A model generated the notes under the pieces. It was given only the letters and a program-made list of their open reading frames with translations. It made no database searches and was not told the origin of the DNA. From Erysipelotrichaceae bacterium UBA2227 (GTDB taxonomy: Bacteria > Bacillota_I > Bacilli_A > Erysipelotrichales > Erysipelotrichaceae): DNA of 48,696 nucleotides. Within the stretch, counting starts at the first letter, position 1; every line of letters starts with the position of its first letter. Both the position numbers and the translations under genes were made by a program. The stretch spans positions 1 to 48,696 of the forward strand of contig DDYT01000006.1 of the NCBI GenBank assembly GCA_002348095.1, read 5' to 3'. This document shows positions 1-8,393 of this stretch, piece by piece.

Positions 1-305
1 GTAAAACCCAGTATGCTTTTCGGCATCTTTGCCGTTCTGCTGCTCTTAAATGAAGAGCGCAAAGTCTGCTGACGGGCCGCCTTCAGTGACAAACGCAACT
101 GATGACCGGTCGAATCCACATCAATGACTTTCAAAGTGACCCGATCGCCTATGGCAACATATTGTGCGATGTCACGCACAAAAGAATCCGATAACTCGGA
201 AATATGAACCAAACCGTTGGTTTTCTCATCAATATATACAAAAGCACCATAGGGCTGGATGCCCGTAATAACGCCTTCGACTATTTGTCCGGGAATATAC
301 ATCAT
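1..305 (-). CDS. S1 RNA-binding domain protein, 3'-truncated by window edge (YugI/GSP13-like)
   Basis: The visible 101 residues are essentially one S1 (OB-fold) domain: an opening with VEGVITGIQPYGAFVYI, then GLVHISELS, the connecting strand GDRVTLKVIDVD and a closing LRLSLKAA. Single-S1 proteins of this kind (B. subtilis YugI, general stress protein 13; CvfD in streptococci) bind RNA or ribosomes and act post-transcriptionally. The start is the first of two adjacent ATG codons, behind AAGGGG with good spacing. A basic, Ser/Arg-rich tail begins after the domain and runs off the window. The gene is divergent from the YuiD-like gene. A minus-strand extended -10 (TGGTATAAT) sits in the shared intergenic region. 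The domain assignment is firm; the exact role is not known. Confidence 0.85.
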   Translation of the reverse strand, partial: MMYIPGQIVEGVITGIQPYGAFVYIDEKTNGLVHISELSDSFVRDIAQYVAIGDRVTLKVIDVDSTGHQLRLSLKAARQQTLRSSFKSSRTAKMPKSILGF

Positions 306-388
306 CTTCGCCCCTTACTAAATCATTGTTATTATACCACATGAAAACTTGAATTGTGTTATAATAATCGACGTAAGAGGTGATGCGG

Positions 389-844
389 ATGCTTGGACGT
401 ATGTACCCGTTCTACGCAGCTCTATTAGCCAATCTGCTGGCACAACTGTTAAAACCCGTCTTTCATTACGTTCGCACCCGGCAATGGAAACCTTTGCTGT
501 TGATTGAAAGCGGCGGATTTCCAAGCTCACACACATCCACGGTCACAGCCCTTACCCTTGCTGTCGGCATCCAGGAAAACTTCTCCTCAACGATTTTCGC
601 GGTTACGTTGGGGTTCAGTCTGATCGTTGCTTATGATGCGGCGAACGTGCGTTATTATGCCGGACAAAATATTAAAATTACTCAGCAGCTGATTAAAGAT
701 GTGCAGATGCTGACACAGATCCAATTGGATGACCCCATCTATTTGGTCAAAGTCAAAGAAGTGCTGGGTCACAAATGGACCGAAGTATTCGGTGGAATCA
801 TCGTCGGCCTTTTGATGGCCGGTATCGTTTATATATTGAAATGA
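389..844 (+). CDS. Divergent PAP2 family membrane protein (YuiD-like, DUF212)
   Basis: This is a 151-residue protein with about four hydrophobic segments. The conserved family core SGGFPSSHTSTV matches the phosphate-binding GxxSSH segment of PAP2 phosphatases. YuiD/DUF212 proteins are small membrane relatives of PAP2 lipid phosphatases whose substrate is unknown. GTG and ATG codons lie 9 and 6 bases further upstream, but the anti-16S match GAGGTGAT overlaps them, which favours the ATG used here. An extended -10 (TGTTATAAT) lies about 25 bases upstream of the start. The gene is followed 7 bases later by the NifU-like gene, so the two probably share a transcript. Confidence 0.85.
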   Translation: MLGRMYPFYAALLANLLAQLLKPVFHYVRTRQWKPLLLIESGGFPSSHTSTVTALTLAVGIQENFSSTIFAVTLGFSLIVAYDAANVRYYAGQNIKITQQLIKDVQMLTQIQLDDPIYLVKVKEVLGHKWTEVFGGIIVGLLMAGIVYILK

Positions 845-851
845 GGTAACT

Positions 852-1091
852 ATGGACAGAGAAATCAGAGAGCAGATCGTCGATACGCTCGATAAAATAC
901 GACCCTATATACAGCGCGATGGCGGGGACGTGGAGTTTGTGGATATCGATGCCGATGGTGTCGTTTATGTTCGCATGATGGGCGCTTGTGTCGGCTGCTT
1001 TGCAGCTGATGATACGATAAAACTGGGCGTCGAAGCCATCTTGATGGATGAAATCCCTTTCGTAAGAGAAGTACGCGTCGTAGAAGATTAA
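852..1091 (+). CDS. NifU C-terminal domain Fe-S scaffold protein
   Basis: A 79-residue protein made only of the NifU C-terminal (Nfu) domain. It starts with the typical helix (REQIVDTLDKIRPYIQRDGGDVEFV) and carries the CxxC motif in GACVGCFAADDT, the pair of cysteines that binds a Fe-S cluster at the dimer interface. In Bacillota these stand-alone Nfu proteins (YutI type) carry and deliver Fe-S clusters made by SUF. It lies 7 bases after the YuiD-like gene and ends in a strong hairpin terminator. The full length and the motif make the call firm; the client proteins cannot be read from the sequence. Confidence 0.9.
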   Translation: MDREIREQIVDTLDKIRPYIQRDGGDVEFVDIDADGVVYVRMMGACVGCFAADDTIKLGVEAILMDEIPFVREVRVVED

Positions 1092-1111
1092 AATCCGGTT
1101 TCCCGGATTTT
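1089..1111. terminator. Bidirectional terminator between nfu and the 134-aa membrane gene
   Basis: AATCCGG and CCGGATT arms close on a short T-rich loop and are flanked by A and T runs. It ends the plus-strand nfu transcript and, read on the other strand, the gene ending at 1111. The same 23-base sequence recurs at 2504-2526. Confidence 0.8.
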
Positions 1112-1515
1112 TATTTTCGTCTTCGGACTTTTTTATTTTTTTTGATGATCAGAAACAGCGTGAACACTGAGAATAATGCCAGCACGGCTGAAATTCCCCA
1201 AAACACGAAGAGATACCGGGATTCCGCAACCCATGAATCCAAAATTCCCTGAACCAGCAATCCATTGACCAATACGGCAATGGCCGAATGATAAAGAAAC
1301 GTGAATAAACGATAAAATAAGTGATCGGTCAGCCGGTTTTTCATGATTGCCCGGATCACAACCAAAATCAATCCGCCCAACACCACCGGCAAAAACATCA
1401 GTGTAAGACTCAGTGATCCTGAGCCGGCCACTAAAAAAGTGATGAACCGATCCACTAAGAGCAACAGTACGGATATTGCCAAATATACGATAAACTCTCT
1501 TCTCGCTTTAACCAT
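1111..1515 (-). CDS. Small integral membrane protein of unknown function
   Basis: I do not recognise this family. The 134 residues form about four hydrophobic helices separated by short basic loops, with an N-terminal MVKARRE and a very basic C-terminus (KKNKKVRRRK), which suggests a cytoplasmic tail. There are no catalytic motifs. The start lies one base after the stop of the preceding phosphodiester glycosidase gene, so translation is probably coupled and the two may work together at the membrane. Confidence 0.7.
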   Translation of the reverse strand: MVKARREFIVYLAISVLLLLVDRFITFLVAGSGSLSLTLMFLPVVLGGLILVVIRAIMKNRLTDHLFYRLFTFLYHSAIAVLVNGLLVQGILDSWVAESRYLFVFWGISAVLALFSVFTLFLIIKKNKKVRRRK

Positions 1516-1516
1516 A

Positions 1517-2404
1517 TCAGTAACCTATATAGAAAATATCGCTGATTGCACGTTCATCAGAGAGTAAACTGAAACCGTACGTTTGATTGATTCGCCTTCC
1601 GTTAAACCACAAGGTCGATGATCCCCCTCCGCTCAAATTATAGGCACTGACCGCTTTAAGTCGGACAAACAGCCTTGCCAGGGAATCCAGCGTCATTCCT
1701 TTGCTCTCAGATGCATTTCCCTCAACCACGATCAAAATATAATGGAGCGGCTCGATCAACCCGATAGCCGTTCGCGCAGCGACAGGATTGGCATCATGAT
1801 CGTTCAGACTGCGTGCAACGCCATCCTCAACAAGCACCGGACCATACGAAAAACTGTGCACGATCCCCTTTTCATGATATGAATCACTTCTGAAAATACC
1901 CTCGGTGATAAAACTGAACCCTCCCTGATCATCCATCAGCAATGTGCGGTTATCCGGAGTCTTACGAGCGATATCCCGGTATAAAATGCCATTCCGAATG
2001 ATTAACCCGGAATCCCTTGAACCATACAAATCCCCGTTAAAAGCGAGGATCGCCTGATTTTTCAGAGCCATAGCGCTTGTCGTTTCAACAACGTTTTTCC
2101 CATAGATATCCTTAGCAAATGCACTTTGGAAATATCGGATATCAGCTAACCGGATATCCACGAGATGATAAATGACGTCCTCCTCACGGATCGTGCTAAT
2201 CGAAATAGAAATTTTTTCATCATTATAAGAATACTCCGTGATCGACGCAGATACTTCACGTGTATCTGCCAACGGCTTGGGTTCAACAGACACATACGTC
2301 TTCGGAATCACAAAAGCCTCCATTAAAACCAATGCAGTTAAGGTAATACATAGGGTCGTTGTGACCAACACCAATCGGCCGGTTCTGCCAAGTTTCAGTT
2401 TCAT
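1517..2404 (-). CDS. Phosphodiester glycosidase (NAGPA-domain) family protein, membrane-anchored or secreted
   Basis: A 295-residue protein with an N-terminal hydrophobic segment (about residues 9-30) that is either a signal peptide or an anchor, followed by a NAGPA/DUF2233 domain. Typical features are AFNGDLYGSRDSGLIIRNG, the glycine-rich YNLSGGGSSTLWFNG near the C-terminus, and the ARTAIGL segment. The family includes the eukaryotic enzyme that uncovers mannose-6-phosphate and bacterial cell-surface proteins (YngK/EpsL-related) thought to cleave sugar phosphodiesters in the wall. The ATG is preferred to a TTG 15 bases upstream because GGAAAGG lies correctly in front of it. The substrate is unknown. 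Confidence 0.85.
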   Translation of the reverse strand: MKLKLGRTGRLVLVTTTLCITLTALVLMEAFVIPKTYVSVEPKPLADTREVSASITEYSYNDEKISISISTIREEDVIYHLVDIRLADIRYFQSAFAKDIYGKNVVETTSAMALKNQAILAFNGDLYGSRDSGLIIRNGILYRDIARKTPDNRTLLMDDQGGFSFITEGIFRSDSYHEKGIVHSFSYGPVLVEDGVARSLNDHDANPVAARTAIGLIEPLHYILIVVEGNASESKGMTLDSLARLFVRLKAVSAYNLSGGGSSTLWFNGRRINQTYGFSLLSDERAISDIFYIGY

Positions 2405-2503
2405 GGAATGCCTTTCCAAATCACGAAAAAATCGAAAACGATTTCATGTTTCTATTATAAATCATGTGACCGATGAATAAAACCTGCACTTGAAAATAAT
2501 AAA

Positions 2504-2526
2504 TAAAATCCGGTTTCCCGGATTTT
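2504..2526 (-). terminator. Terminator of the rubredoxin-like gene, copy of the hairpin at 1089
   Basis: Stem AAAATCCGG/CCGGATTTT with a T-rich tail on the minus strand. It overlaps the stop codon of the gene ending at 2525. The 23 bases are identical to those at 1089-1111. Confidence 0.75.
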
Positions 2527-2860
2527 ACCATTTGCCTTTGTTCATGTGGCCGGCTAATTCTGCTTTTGCGATCTGCTTGATCAAAATGACCTCTTCTTTT
2601 GCCTTCTTAAAGAGTTTGACACAGGCAGGATCCAAATTATCATCGATCCCTGCCTCAGCCAACGCTTCAATCTTGTTACAGTAATTGATCAGACGCATAT
2701 GCAAATCATTGGTATACTCCGAACGGAATACCTTCTCAGCAGCATCATCCGCCAAAACATCAAACTTTTCCTTGGCTGCGTTGCACTTCGGACAAAAATC
2801 GTGCAATTTATCCTCTTCCATAATCAAACCGCAGACCTGACACTTAACCAATTTACTCAT
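2525..2860 (-). CDS. Rubredoxin-like zinc-ribbon protein with helical C-terminus
   Basis: The 111-residue protein begins with a rubrerythrin-type rubredoxin-like domain: CQVCG and FCPKC pairs about 18 residues apart, then KFDVL, the usual end of such domains. This probably binds Fe or Zn and may carry electrons or only be structural. The rest is a helical segment of about 75 residues with no ferritin-like metal ligands obvious, so it is not a full rubrerythrin. The start MSKLVK is chosen because GGGAGGT precedes it; an upstream in-frame ATG has no ribosome site. It is transcribed alone. Function is inferred only from the metal-binding domain. Confidence 0.7.
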   Translation of the reverse strand: MSKLVKCQVCGLIMEEDKLHDFCPKCNAAKEKFDVLADDAAEKVFRSEYTNDLHMRLINYCNKIEALAEAGIDDNLDPACVKLFKKAKEEVILIKQIAKAELAGHMNKGKW

Positions 2861-2935
2861 TTCGCTACCTCCCAATAGCTTAACGCTAATCACATTATAT
2901 CACATCGCAGCAAAGGGAAATCATTCCAAAAGTTC

Positions 2936-2996
2936 GACATTTTATTTTCATAAATTTTCATGAAAATGTTGTCATCCCCCCTATACAAAATATTAT
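2936..2996 (+). promoter_or_regulatory. Probable promoter and operator-like palindrome upstream of glutamine synthetase
   Basis: A candidate -35 TTGTCA (2969-2974) and -10 TATTAT (2991-2996) are separated by 16 bases. Directly upstream lies a perfect 14-base palindrome, ATTTTCATGAAAAT (2954-2967), inside a longer imperfect inverted repeat. It does not match the TnrA/GlnR box as I know it. The promoter assignment is by eye. Confidence 0.4.
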
Positions 2997-3041
2997 TTTT
3001 GGAATAGAATAAGAGAATGTTAAAAAAAGGGGGCATCCAAA

Positions 3042-5114
3042 ATGAGCAAGCATCCATTTGAACTGTTTGGCAAGTTTTTGTTTAGCGATGCGGTAATGAA
3101 AGATCGATTACCACATCCCACCTATCTGAGATTCAAGACATCCTTGAAACACGAGACGCAGCTTGATCAGAAAACCGCCGAAGCCATTGCCCATGCGATG
3201 AAGACCTGGGCGATCGATTTAGGCGCTACCCATTACTCTCATTGGTTTCAACCGATGACCGGCGCGACCGCCGAAAAACATGACGCATTTTTAGAACCCG
3301 GAGAAGACGGTTTGCCATTAGCCAGATTCAGCGGAAAAGCCTTGATCAAAGGTGAAACCGACGGATCCAGCTTCCCCAACGGCGGACTCAGAGCTACTTT
3401 CGAAGCCCGCGGCTATACATACTGGGATATCAGTTCCCCAGCATTTATCCGCGACAATGTCCTTTGTATCCCAACCGTATTTGTTTCATACAACGGCGAT
3501 ACACTCGATAAGAAAGCCCCGCTTTTGAAGTCCATGGACGTATTGAGCAAACAAGCAACCCGGGTTTTACATTTGCTAAATGAGAGGGACGTCACCCGCG
3601 TAACCCCGTCACTGGGCCTTGAACAAGAATATTTCTTGATTGACGAAGGACATTTCAAAGCCCGACTGGACATAATGCTCACCGGACGTACCCTGATCGG
3701 TCATTTCCCTCCCAAAGGTCAGGAAGCCGAAGAACACTATTTCGGATCGATTCCCTCACGTATCAAATCCTTTATGGAAGAAGTCAATCTTGAATGCTGG
3801 AAACTGGGCATTTACTCCCGAGTCGAACACAATGAAGTCGCCTTCAACCAGTTTGAAATCGTTCCGGTGTTTGCTGCGACGCACATTGCCGTCGATCAAA
3901 ACCAACTGATGATGGACATTCTCAAAAAGACTGCCAAAAAACACGGACTTGCCTGCCTGCTTCACGAAAAACCATTCGACGGCATCAACGGTTCCGGAAA
4001 ACATAACAACTGGTCACTGATGACCGATACCGGAATCAACTTATACGATCCCGGAGATACTCCGCAGGACAACCTTCGCTTTCTGATGTTCGTCGTATCG
4101 CTGGTCAAAGCCGTCGACCAGTTCCCCGAGCTATTACGCATGGCAGCTTCCGGTCCGGGAAACGATCACCGGTTGGGTGCCAATGAAGCTCCTCCGGCCA
4201 TCATTTCCGTATATCTGGGCGCGATGCTGGAAAACCTGCTCAACGAAATCGAGACAGGAAGTGCACTGACCTCCAACGGCAATCATACCCACTCTCCACT
4301 ATCGACACTAAAAGCCTTGCCTAAAGAACTCTCCGACCGTAACCGTACATCCCCTTTTGCCTTTACCGGATCGAAATTTGAGTTCCGTATGGTGGGTTCT
4401 TCCCGTTCGGCCGCTTCCGCCAACACCGTATTGAACACGATCCTTGCGGATGCCCTGCTGGAAATGGGAGATCATCTGGAACATCTTCTTCGACAAATGG
4501 ACCTCAAGACTGCAGTATACGCGGTATGTACGAAAGTCATGCAAGAACATCGGCGCATCCTCTTTAGCGGTGACGGTTATGCCTTGGCTTGGGTTCATGA
4601 AGCAAAGAAACGCGGATTGCCCAATATCGCTTCCTTTACCGAATCGATCGACAGTCTGATCGAACCGAAGGCTGTTACCCTTTTTGAAAAACATGGTGTC
4701 TATCATGAGCATGAATTGGTTGCCCGGGCAGAGATTCTGCACGAACAGTTCATCCGTGCCATAAAGTTTGAAGCAAAAACGCTGATCGATATGATCCGAC
4801 GTCAGATCCTTCCGGCTGCAGTTGTCGATTTACTGCCCTATCAGCAAGCAACCGCAAGTGCCTTTGCGAAGAAGATGGTCGAAAAACTTTCCGAAAAAAT
4901 TGACTGTCTCGATGAATCTGTCTCGGTTTTAGAGGCTTTGATCGAAGAAGGCGCGTTAATTGCCAATCACCGGGAAAAAGGATTGTACTTGCATCAAGTC
5001 GTTCGTCCTCAACTCAGCGAAGTCCGCAAGTGTGCAGATGCGCTTGAAGCAATCATGAACAAAGCAAACTACCCTATTCCGACCTACAGTGATATATTGT
5101 TTCATTTTGAATAA
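3042..5114 (+). CDS. glnN: Glutamine synthetase type III
   Basis: A 690-residue protein, the usual length for GSIII (about 700, against about 450 for GSI). It makes glutamine from glutamate, ammonia and ATP in the cytoplasm. The GSIII-specific N-terminal region (FGKFLFSDAVMKDRLP, then SHWFQPMTG and FPNGGLRATFEARGYTYWD) is followed by the catalytic barrel with EQEYF, the EVAFNQFE segment near residue 263 and the ATP/glutamate-site segment NGSGKHNNWS near residue 317. All key motifs are intact. A GGGGG-type ribosome site precedes the ATG. The gene is single, between its own promoter and a terminator. No GlnR or PII gene is nearby, so regulation cannot be deduced. Confidence 0.96.
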   Translation: MSKHPFELFGKFLFSDAVMKDRLPHPTYLRFKTSLKHETQLDQKTAEAIAHAMKTWAIDLGATHYSHWFQPMTGATAEKHDAFLEPGEDGLPLARFSGKALIKGETDGSSFPNGGLRATFEARGYTYWDISSPAFIRDNVLCIPTVFVSYNGDTLDKKAPLLKSMDVLSKQATRVLHLLNERDVTRVTPSLGLEQEYFLIDEGHFKARLDIMLTGRTLIGHFPPKGQEAEEHYFGSIPSRIKSFMEEVNLECWKLGIYSRVEHNEVAFNQFEIVPVFAATHIAVDQNQLMMDILKKTAKKHGLACLLHEKPFDGINGSGKHNNWSLMTDTGINLYDPGDTPQDNLRFLMFVVSLVKAVDQFPELLRMAASGPGNDHRLGANEAPPAIISVYLGAMLENLLNEIETGSALTSNGNHTHSPLSTLKALPKELSDRNRTSPFAFTGSKFEFRMVGSSRSAASANTVLNTILADALLEMGDHLEHLLRQMDLKTAVYAVCTKVMQEHRRILFSGDGYALAWVHEAKKRGLPNIASFTESIDSLIEPKAVTLFEKHGVYHEHELVARAEILHEQFIRAIKFEAKTLIDMIRRQILPAAVVDLLPYQQATASAFAKKMVEKLSEKIDCLDESVSVLEALIEEGALIANHREKGLYLHQVVRPQLSEVRKCADALEAIMNKANYPIPTYSDILFHFE

Positions 5115-5142
5115 AACTTTGATTCAAATCAAAGTTTTTTTT
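5113..5142 (+). terminator. Terminator of glnN
   Basis: AACTTTGATT pairs with AATCAAAGTT, followed by eight T residues, directly after the glnN stop codon. Confidence 0.8.
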
Positions 5143-5153
5143 ATCAGGTACCC

Positions 5154-5171
5154 TATAATAAAGTCAGGAGG
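5154..5171 (+). promoter_or_regulatory. -10 element and ribosome site of the metal-export pair
   Basis: TATAAT at 5154-5159 is followed 6 bases later by AGGAGG (5166-5171) and the chaperone ATG at 5179. No clear -35 is visible, because the glnN terminator occupies that position. Confidence 0.4.
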
Positions 5172-5178
5172 ACATATT

Positions 5179-5409
5179 ATGAATACAAAATACCAATTAC
5201 AAACATTGACCTGCCCCAGCTGTGCAATGAAAATCAAAGCAGCCCTGGGGAAAGTTGCCGGTGTTGAGCATGTCGAAGTACTGTTCAATGCCAGCAAAGT
5301 CGTTATTACATGGAAAAATGAAGCAGAGTCCGTCATCCCATTGGCAGAGAAAAGTGCTGAAGAGACCTTAGACCGGATCGGTTTTCCCGTCATCAGTAAA
5401 AGCAAATGA
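5179..5409 (+). CDS. Heavy-metal-associated (HMA) domain metallochaperone
   Basis: A 76-residue single HMA domain of ferredoxin-like fold. The metal-binding motif is LTCPSCAMKI (CxxC), the usual place of MxCxxC in CopZ and in the N-termini of P1B ATPases. It is followed by GVEHVEVLFNASKVVI and a C-terminal GFPVIS. It should bind a soft metal ion and hand it to the ATPase encoded next, whose start codon overlaps its stop (ATGA). The ATPase has no HMA domain of its own, so this protein probably replaces it. A strong AGGAGG precedes the chosen ATG; the longer open frame upstream runs through the glnN terminator and is not real. Confidence 0.85.
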   Translation: MNTKYQLQTLTCPSCAMKIKAALGKVAGVEHVEVLFNASKVVITWKNEAESVIPLAEKSAEETLDRIGFPVISKSK

Positions 5410-7238
5410 AAATGGATGTCAAGTCTCGGCTTACCCTGCTCACCATACTGTTGGTGCTGGGTTGGATCAGCCGATGGCTGTCACAACCTCTGTTGTTTCA
5501 TGCCTTTATGATCACCGCGGCCAGTGTAGCTATCTTCCCCATCGCAAAAACTGCGATAGGCGGATTACGCTATAAAGTCATCGGTATCGACACGCTGGTC
5601 AGTATCGCGGTCATCGGTGCCATGCTTATATTCGAAACATGGGAAGCTGCCGCCGTCAGCTATCTGTACACCTTAGGACACTATCTTGAAAACAGGACTC
5701 TGAAAAAAACACGAGGAGCGATTGCTTCCTTGCTTGAAAACATTCCCACTCGGGTATCGATTATCAAAGACAATATTCCTGTCGAGATTATGGCTAATGA
5801 GCTGACCGTGGGTGATATTCTGTTTGTGCGCAGCGGCGAACGGATTGCAGCCGACGGCATGATCATCCAGGGCAGTGCAATGATCAATGAATCTTCGATA
5901 ACCGGTGAATCGGTTTCCATCGTAAAAAACATCGGGGATTCGGTATACGGATCGACACTGATCGACACAGGCGTCTTGCACATTGAAGCACAGCATATCG
6001 GTGAAGATTCTACCTACGGACGCATCATCGCTTTGGTCGAAGAGGCTCAGGACAAGAAAGCAAAAATCCAGCGCTCTCTCGAAACTTTTGCGCAATACTA
6101 TACGCCGGGCATCATTTTACTCAGCATTTTCGTCTATATCATGACTCGAGACATCCGACTGGCATTGACCTTGCTTGTCATCTCCTGCCCGGGAGCACTG
6201 GTCATCTCAGCACCAGTTTCCATCGTCGCCGGCATCGGTAACGGAGCAAAAAACGGCATCCTGTTTAAAGGAGGCGATGTCATGGAGAAACTGAGCGATG
6301 TCAAAGCAGTGGCCTTTGATAAAACGGGAACGCTGACTCAAGGGGAACTGAGCGTTGAGCAAGTCGTACCTTATGATATTGATCACAGCAAGCTTATTTA
6401 TTACGCAGCTTCACTAGAAAGCTCGTCAGAACATCCATTGGCCAAAGCCGTGTTACGATATGCTGCACAGCTTGACATCCGCCCGTCAATGGCCCGTGAA
6501 GTTGAAATCCTTCCGGGATTTGGGCTTAGAGGAAAAGTCGACGATCTAATCGTAATTATCGGCAGTCCCCGCTGGTTTGACGAGCAAAGAATACCCTTAC
6601 CCGATGCGATAATCGAACAGCTGGAATCCGCCGGACTGACCGTTATCATCGTTTCGATCAATGAGAAGATTCACGGATTGCTTGCGATCGCCGATCAGAT
6701 CCGACCCAGCGCTCATTATGTCGTCCAGCGGCTGAAACGGATAGGCATCGTATCTGCCATGCTTACCGGCGATCATCCGCGTGTAGCGCAATCAATCGGA
6801 CGTCAGTGTGGCATCGAACATATCCAAGCCCACTGTCTTCCCCAAGATAAAGTCCGTTATTTAGATCAGCTAAAGAAACAGTATGGGATGACTGTCATGG
6901 TAGGTGACGGCATCAATGATGCTCCTGCCCTTGCCAATGCGGATTTCGGCATAGCCATGGGCTCCTATACAAATCATACGGCCATGGAAAGTGCCGATGT
7001 TATTTTAAGTTCATCTTCGCTCGACAAACTGCCGTATGCGATCGAATTGAGCAAAGCAACGACAAGAAATATGAAAACCAACATTGTATTTGCTTTGATC
7101 GTTGCCTTTTCTCTGATGATTGGTGTATTAACAAAGCATGTATTTCTTTCCGTCGGAATGCTGATTCATGAATTGAGCGTTCTGATCGTCATCCTCAATG
7201 CCATCCGCTTACTTACATTCAAAAGCAAAGACGCCTAG
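5406..7238 (+). CDS. P1B-type heavy-metal transporting ATPase with variant CPG motif
   Basis: A 610-residue P-type ATPase without N-terminal metal domains. Motifs in order: actuator TGES (about 165), membrane motif SCPGAL (about 260), phosphorylation DKTGTLT (about 305), the P1B-specific SSEHPLA His-Pro pair (about 343), the hinge GDGINDAP (about 500), and a final membrane segment with HELSVLIVILNAIRLL. It exports a soft metal (Zn, Cd, Co or Cu) using ATP. The usual CPC is CPG here, so the second metal-ligand cysteine is missing. The C-terminal HE segment resembles Zn/Cd-type pumps, but specificity stays open. Its start overlaps the chaperone stop, and a terminator follows. Confidence 0.92.
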   Translation: MKMDVKSRLTLLTILLVLGWISRWLSQPLLFHAFMITAASVAIFPIAKTAIGGLRYKVIGIDTLVSIAVIGAMLIFETWEAAAVSYLYTLGHYLENRTLKKTRGAIASLLENIPTRVSIIKDNIPVEIMANELTVGDILFVRSGERIAADGMIIQGSAMINESSITGESVSIVKNIGDSVYGSTLIDTGVLHIEAQHIGEDSTYGRIIALVEEAQDKKAKIQRSLETFAQYYTPGIILLSIFVYIMTRDIRLALTLLVISCPGALVISAPVSIVAGIGNGAKNGILFKGGDVMEKLSDVKAVAFDKTGTLTQGELSVEQVVPYDIDHSKLIYYAASLESSSEHPLAKAVLRYAAQLDIRPSMAREVEILPGFGLRGKVDDLIVIIGSPRWFDEQRIPLPDAIIEQLESAGLTVIIVSINEKIHGLLAIADQIRPSAHYVVQRLKRIGIVSAMLTGDHPRVAQSIGRQCGIEHIQAHCLPQDKVRYLDQLKKQYGMTVMVGDGINDAPALANADFGIAMGSYTNHTAMESADVILSSSSLDKLPYAIELSKATTRNMKTNIVFALIVAFSLMIGVLTKHVFLSVGMLIHELSVLIVILNAIRLLTFKSKDA

Positions 7239-7249
7239 CGCGTCTTTTT
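7228..7249 (+). terminator. Terminator after the P1B ATPase gene
   Basis: AAGACGC/GCGTCTT stem with a short loop and five T residues, overlapping the stop codon. Confidence 0.8.
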
Positions 7250-7250
7250 G

Positions 7251-8378
7251 TTAACATTCGATTTGCTTATCCTTGAGTCGCTGACTTACCAACTCTTTGA
7301 TGATGACGTAAATAACGGCAAACACCGGAACTCCAAGAAACATGCCCAACAATCCGAAGAATCCGCCTCCGATAATAATGGCAAACATGATCCATAAGCT
7401 GGGCAGTCCCATAGAATCCTGAAGGATGATGGGTCCTATGATATTTCCGTCGATTTGCTGCAACAGGATAATAAACAGTAAAAACCACAAGGCTGAACTC
7501 GGCTCAACGATAAAGAGCAAAAACAAGGCAGGAACAGCTCCGATAAAAGGGCCGAACACCGGAATCATGTTGGTAACTCCGATGATCAGACTGATCAGCA
7601 CGGGATACGGCCATCCGAAGATCAGCATGACGATGTAACAGATGATTCCGACGATGATCGAATCAATCGTTTTTCCGATAATGAAACTGTTAAACATCCT
7701 AGCGGTCAAACGGGAAATTTCAAATAAACGCTCAGCCTGTTTTTTCGGAAAAATGGCATACGTAAGTTTCCGAAACTGAAGGGCAAACCGTTCTTTATCA
7801 AACAGGATATATAAAGATACGATCAGACCGATCACGACTCGGACCAACACACTCACCAAGGTCCATGAGAAGTTCAAGATGGCCGGAATGATATCACGGG
7901 TAATTTGTGCAAGATTTTTCAGTAACTCGTTCCCGGTGTCGATCAGCAGTGTAAGGACTTCTTCCATCAGATTCAGGCTTAAGAACCATTGTGTAAGAAA
8001 CTGCTGTGCTGAAGACACATAATCGGGCAATAAAATCGAAAGTCGGGCTATCGAAGAAAGAACCTGAGGAACGATAACGGCAATAAATGAGCCAAAGATT
8101 ATGATAGCGGATAAAAAGGAAACGATTGCTGCGATTTTACGCTTGGTGCGTGGTGTGAGATTCTGCTTTTTAAGTGCCTTGTTCTCAAACCAATACATTA
8201 ACGGAGAAATCAGAAAGGCAATCGCAAAACCCACGATAAACGGTAGCAGCAGATTAAACATCGATCGGATGAATGCGAGGATATCTGCTAAATGCAATAT
8301 GGCAAAATATAACAATACCACCATACTCAGCGAAACAGCTAATGACAGCGGATTTTTCTGGTCACTTAAAAATTTCAT
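7251..8378 (-). CDS. AI-2E family transporter (YtvI/PerM-like permease)
   Basis: A 375-residue membrane protein with the family layout: two or three N-terminal helices, a long loop containing a basic segment (KKQNLTPRTKRK) and an amphipathic region, then a C-terminal bundle with GVTNMIPVFGPFIGAVPA and a closing GGGFFGLLGMFLGVPVFAVIYV, both hallmarks of the family. Members include exporters of autoinducer-2 and Na+/H+ antiporters, so the name does not fix the substrate. The gene follows nadE by 15 bases with a GAGGGG ribosome site, suggesting one transcript, though a functional link to NAD synthesis is not evident. Confidence 0.9.
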   Translation of the reverse strand: MKFLSDQKNPLSLAVSLSMVVLLYFAILHLADILAFIRSMFNLLLPFIVGFAIAFLISPLMYWFENKALKKQNLTPRTKRKIAAIVSFLSAIIIFGSFIAVIVPQVLSSIARLSILLPDYVSSAQQFLTQWFLSLNLMEEVLTLLIDTGNELLKNLAQITRDIIPAILNFSWTLVSVLVRVVIGLIVSLYILFDKERFALQFRKLTYAIFPKKQAERLFEISRLTARMFNSFIIGKTIDSIIVGIICYIVMLIFGWPYPVLISLIIGVTNMIPVFGPFIGAVPALFLLFIVEPSSALWFLLFIILLQQIDGNIIGPIILQDSMGLPSLWIMFAIIIGGGFFGLLGMFLGVPVFAVIYVIIKELVSQRLKDKQIEC

Positions 8379-8393
8379 AGGCTACCCCTCTTT

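Noticed and set aside
3413..4742. Several antisense open frames inside glnN
   Set aside because: They are shadows of a strongly conserved coding sequence without ribosome sites or family motifs.
5089..5178. Upstream extension of the HMA chaperone frame
   Set aside because: It overlaps glnN and runs through its terminator and the promoter of the chaperone; AGGAGG points to 5179.
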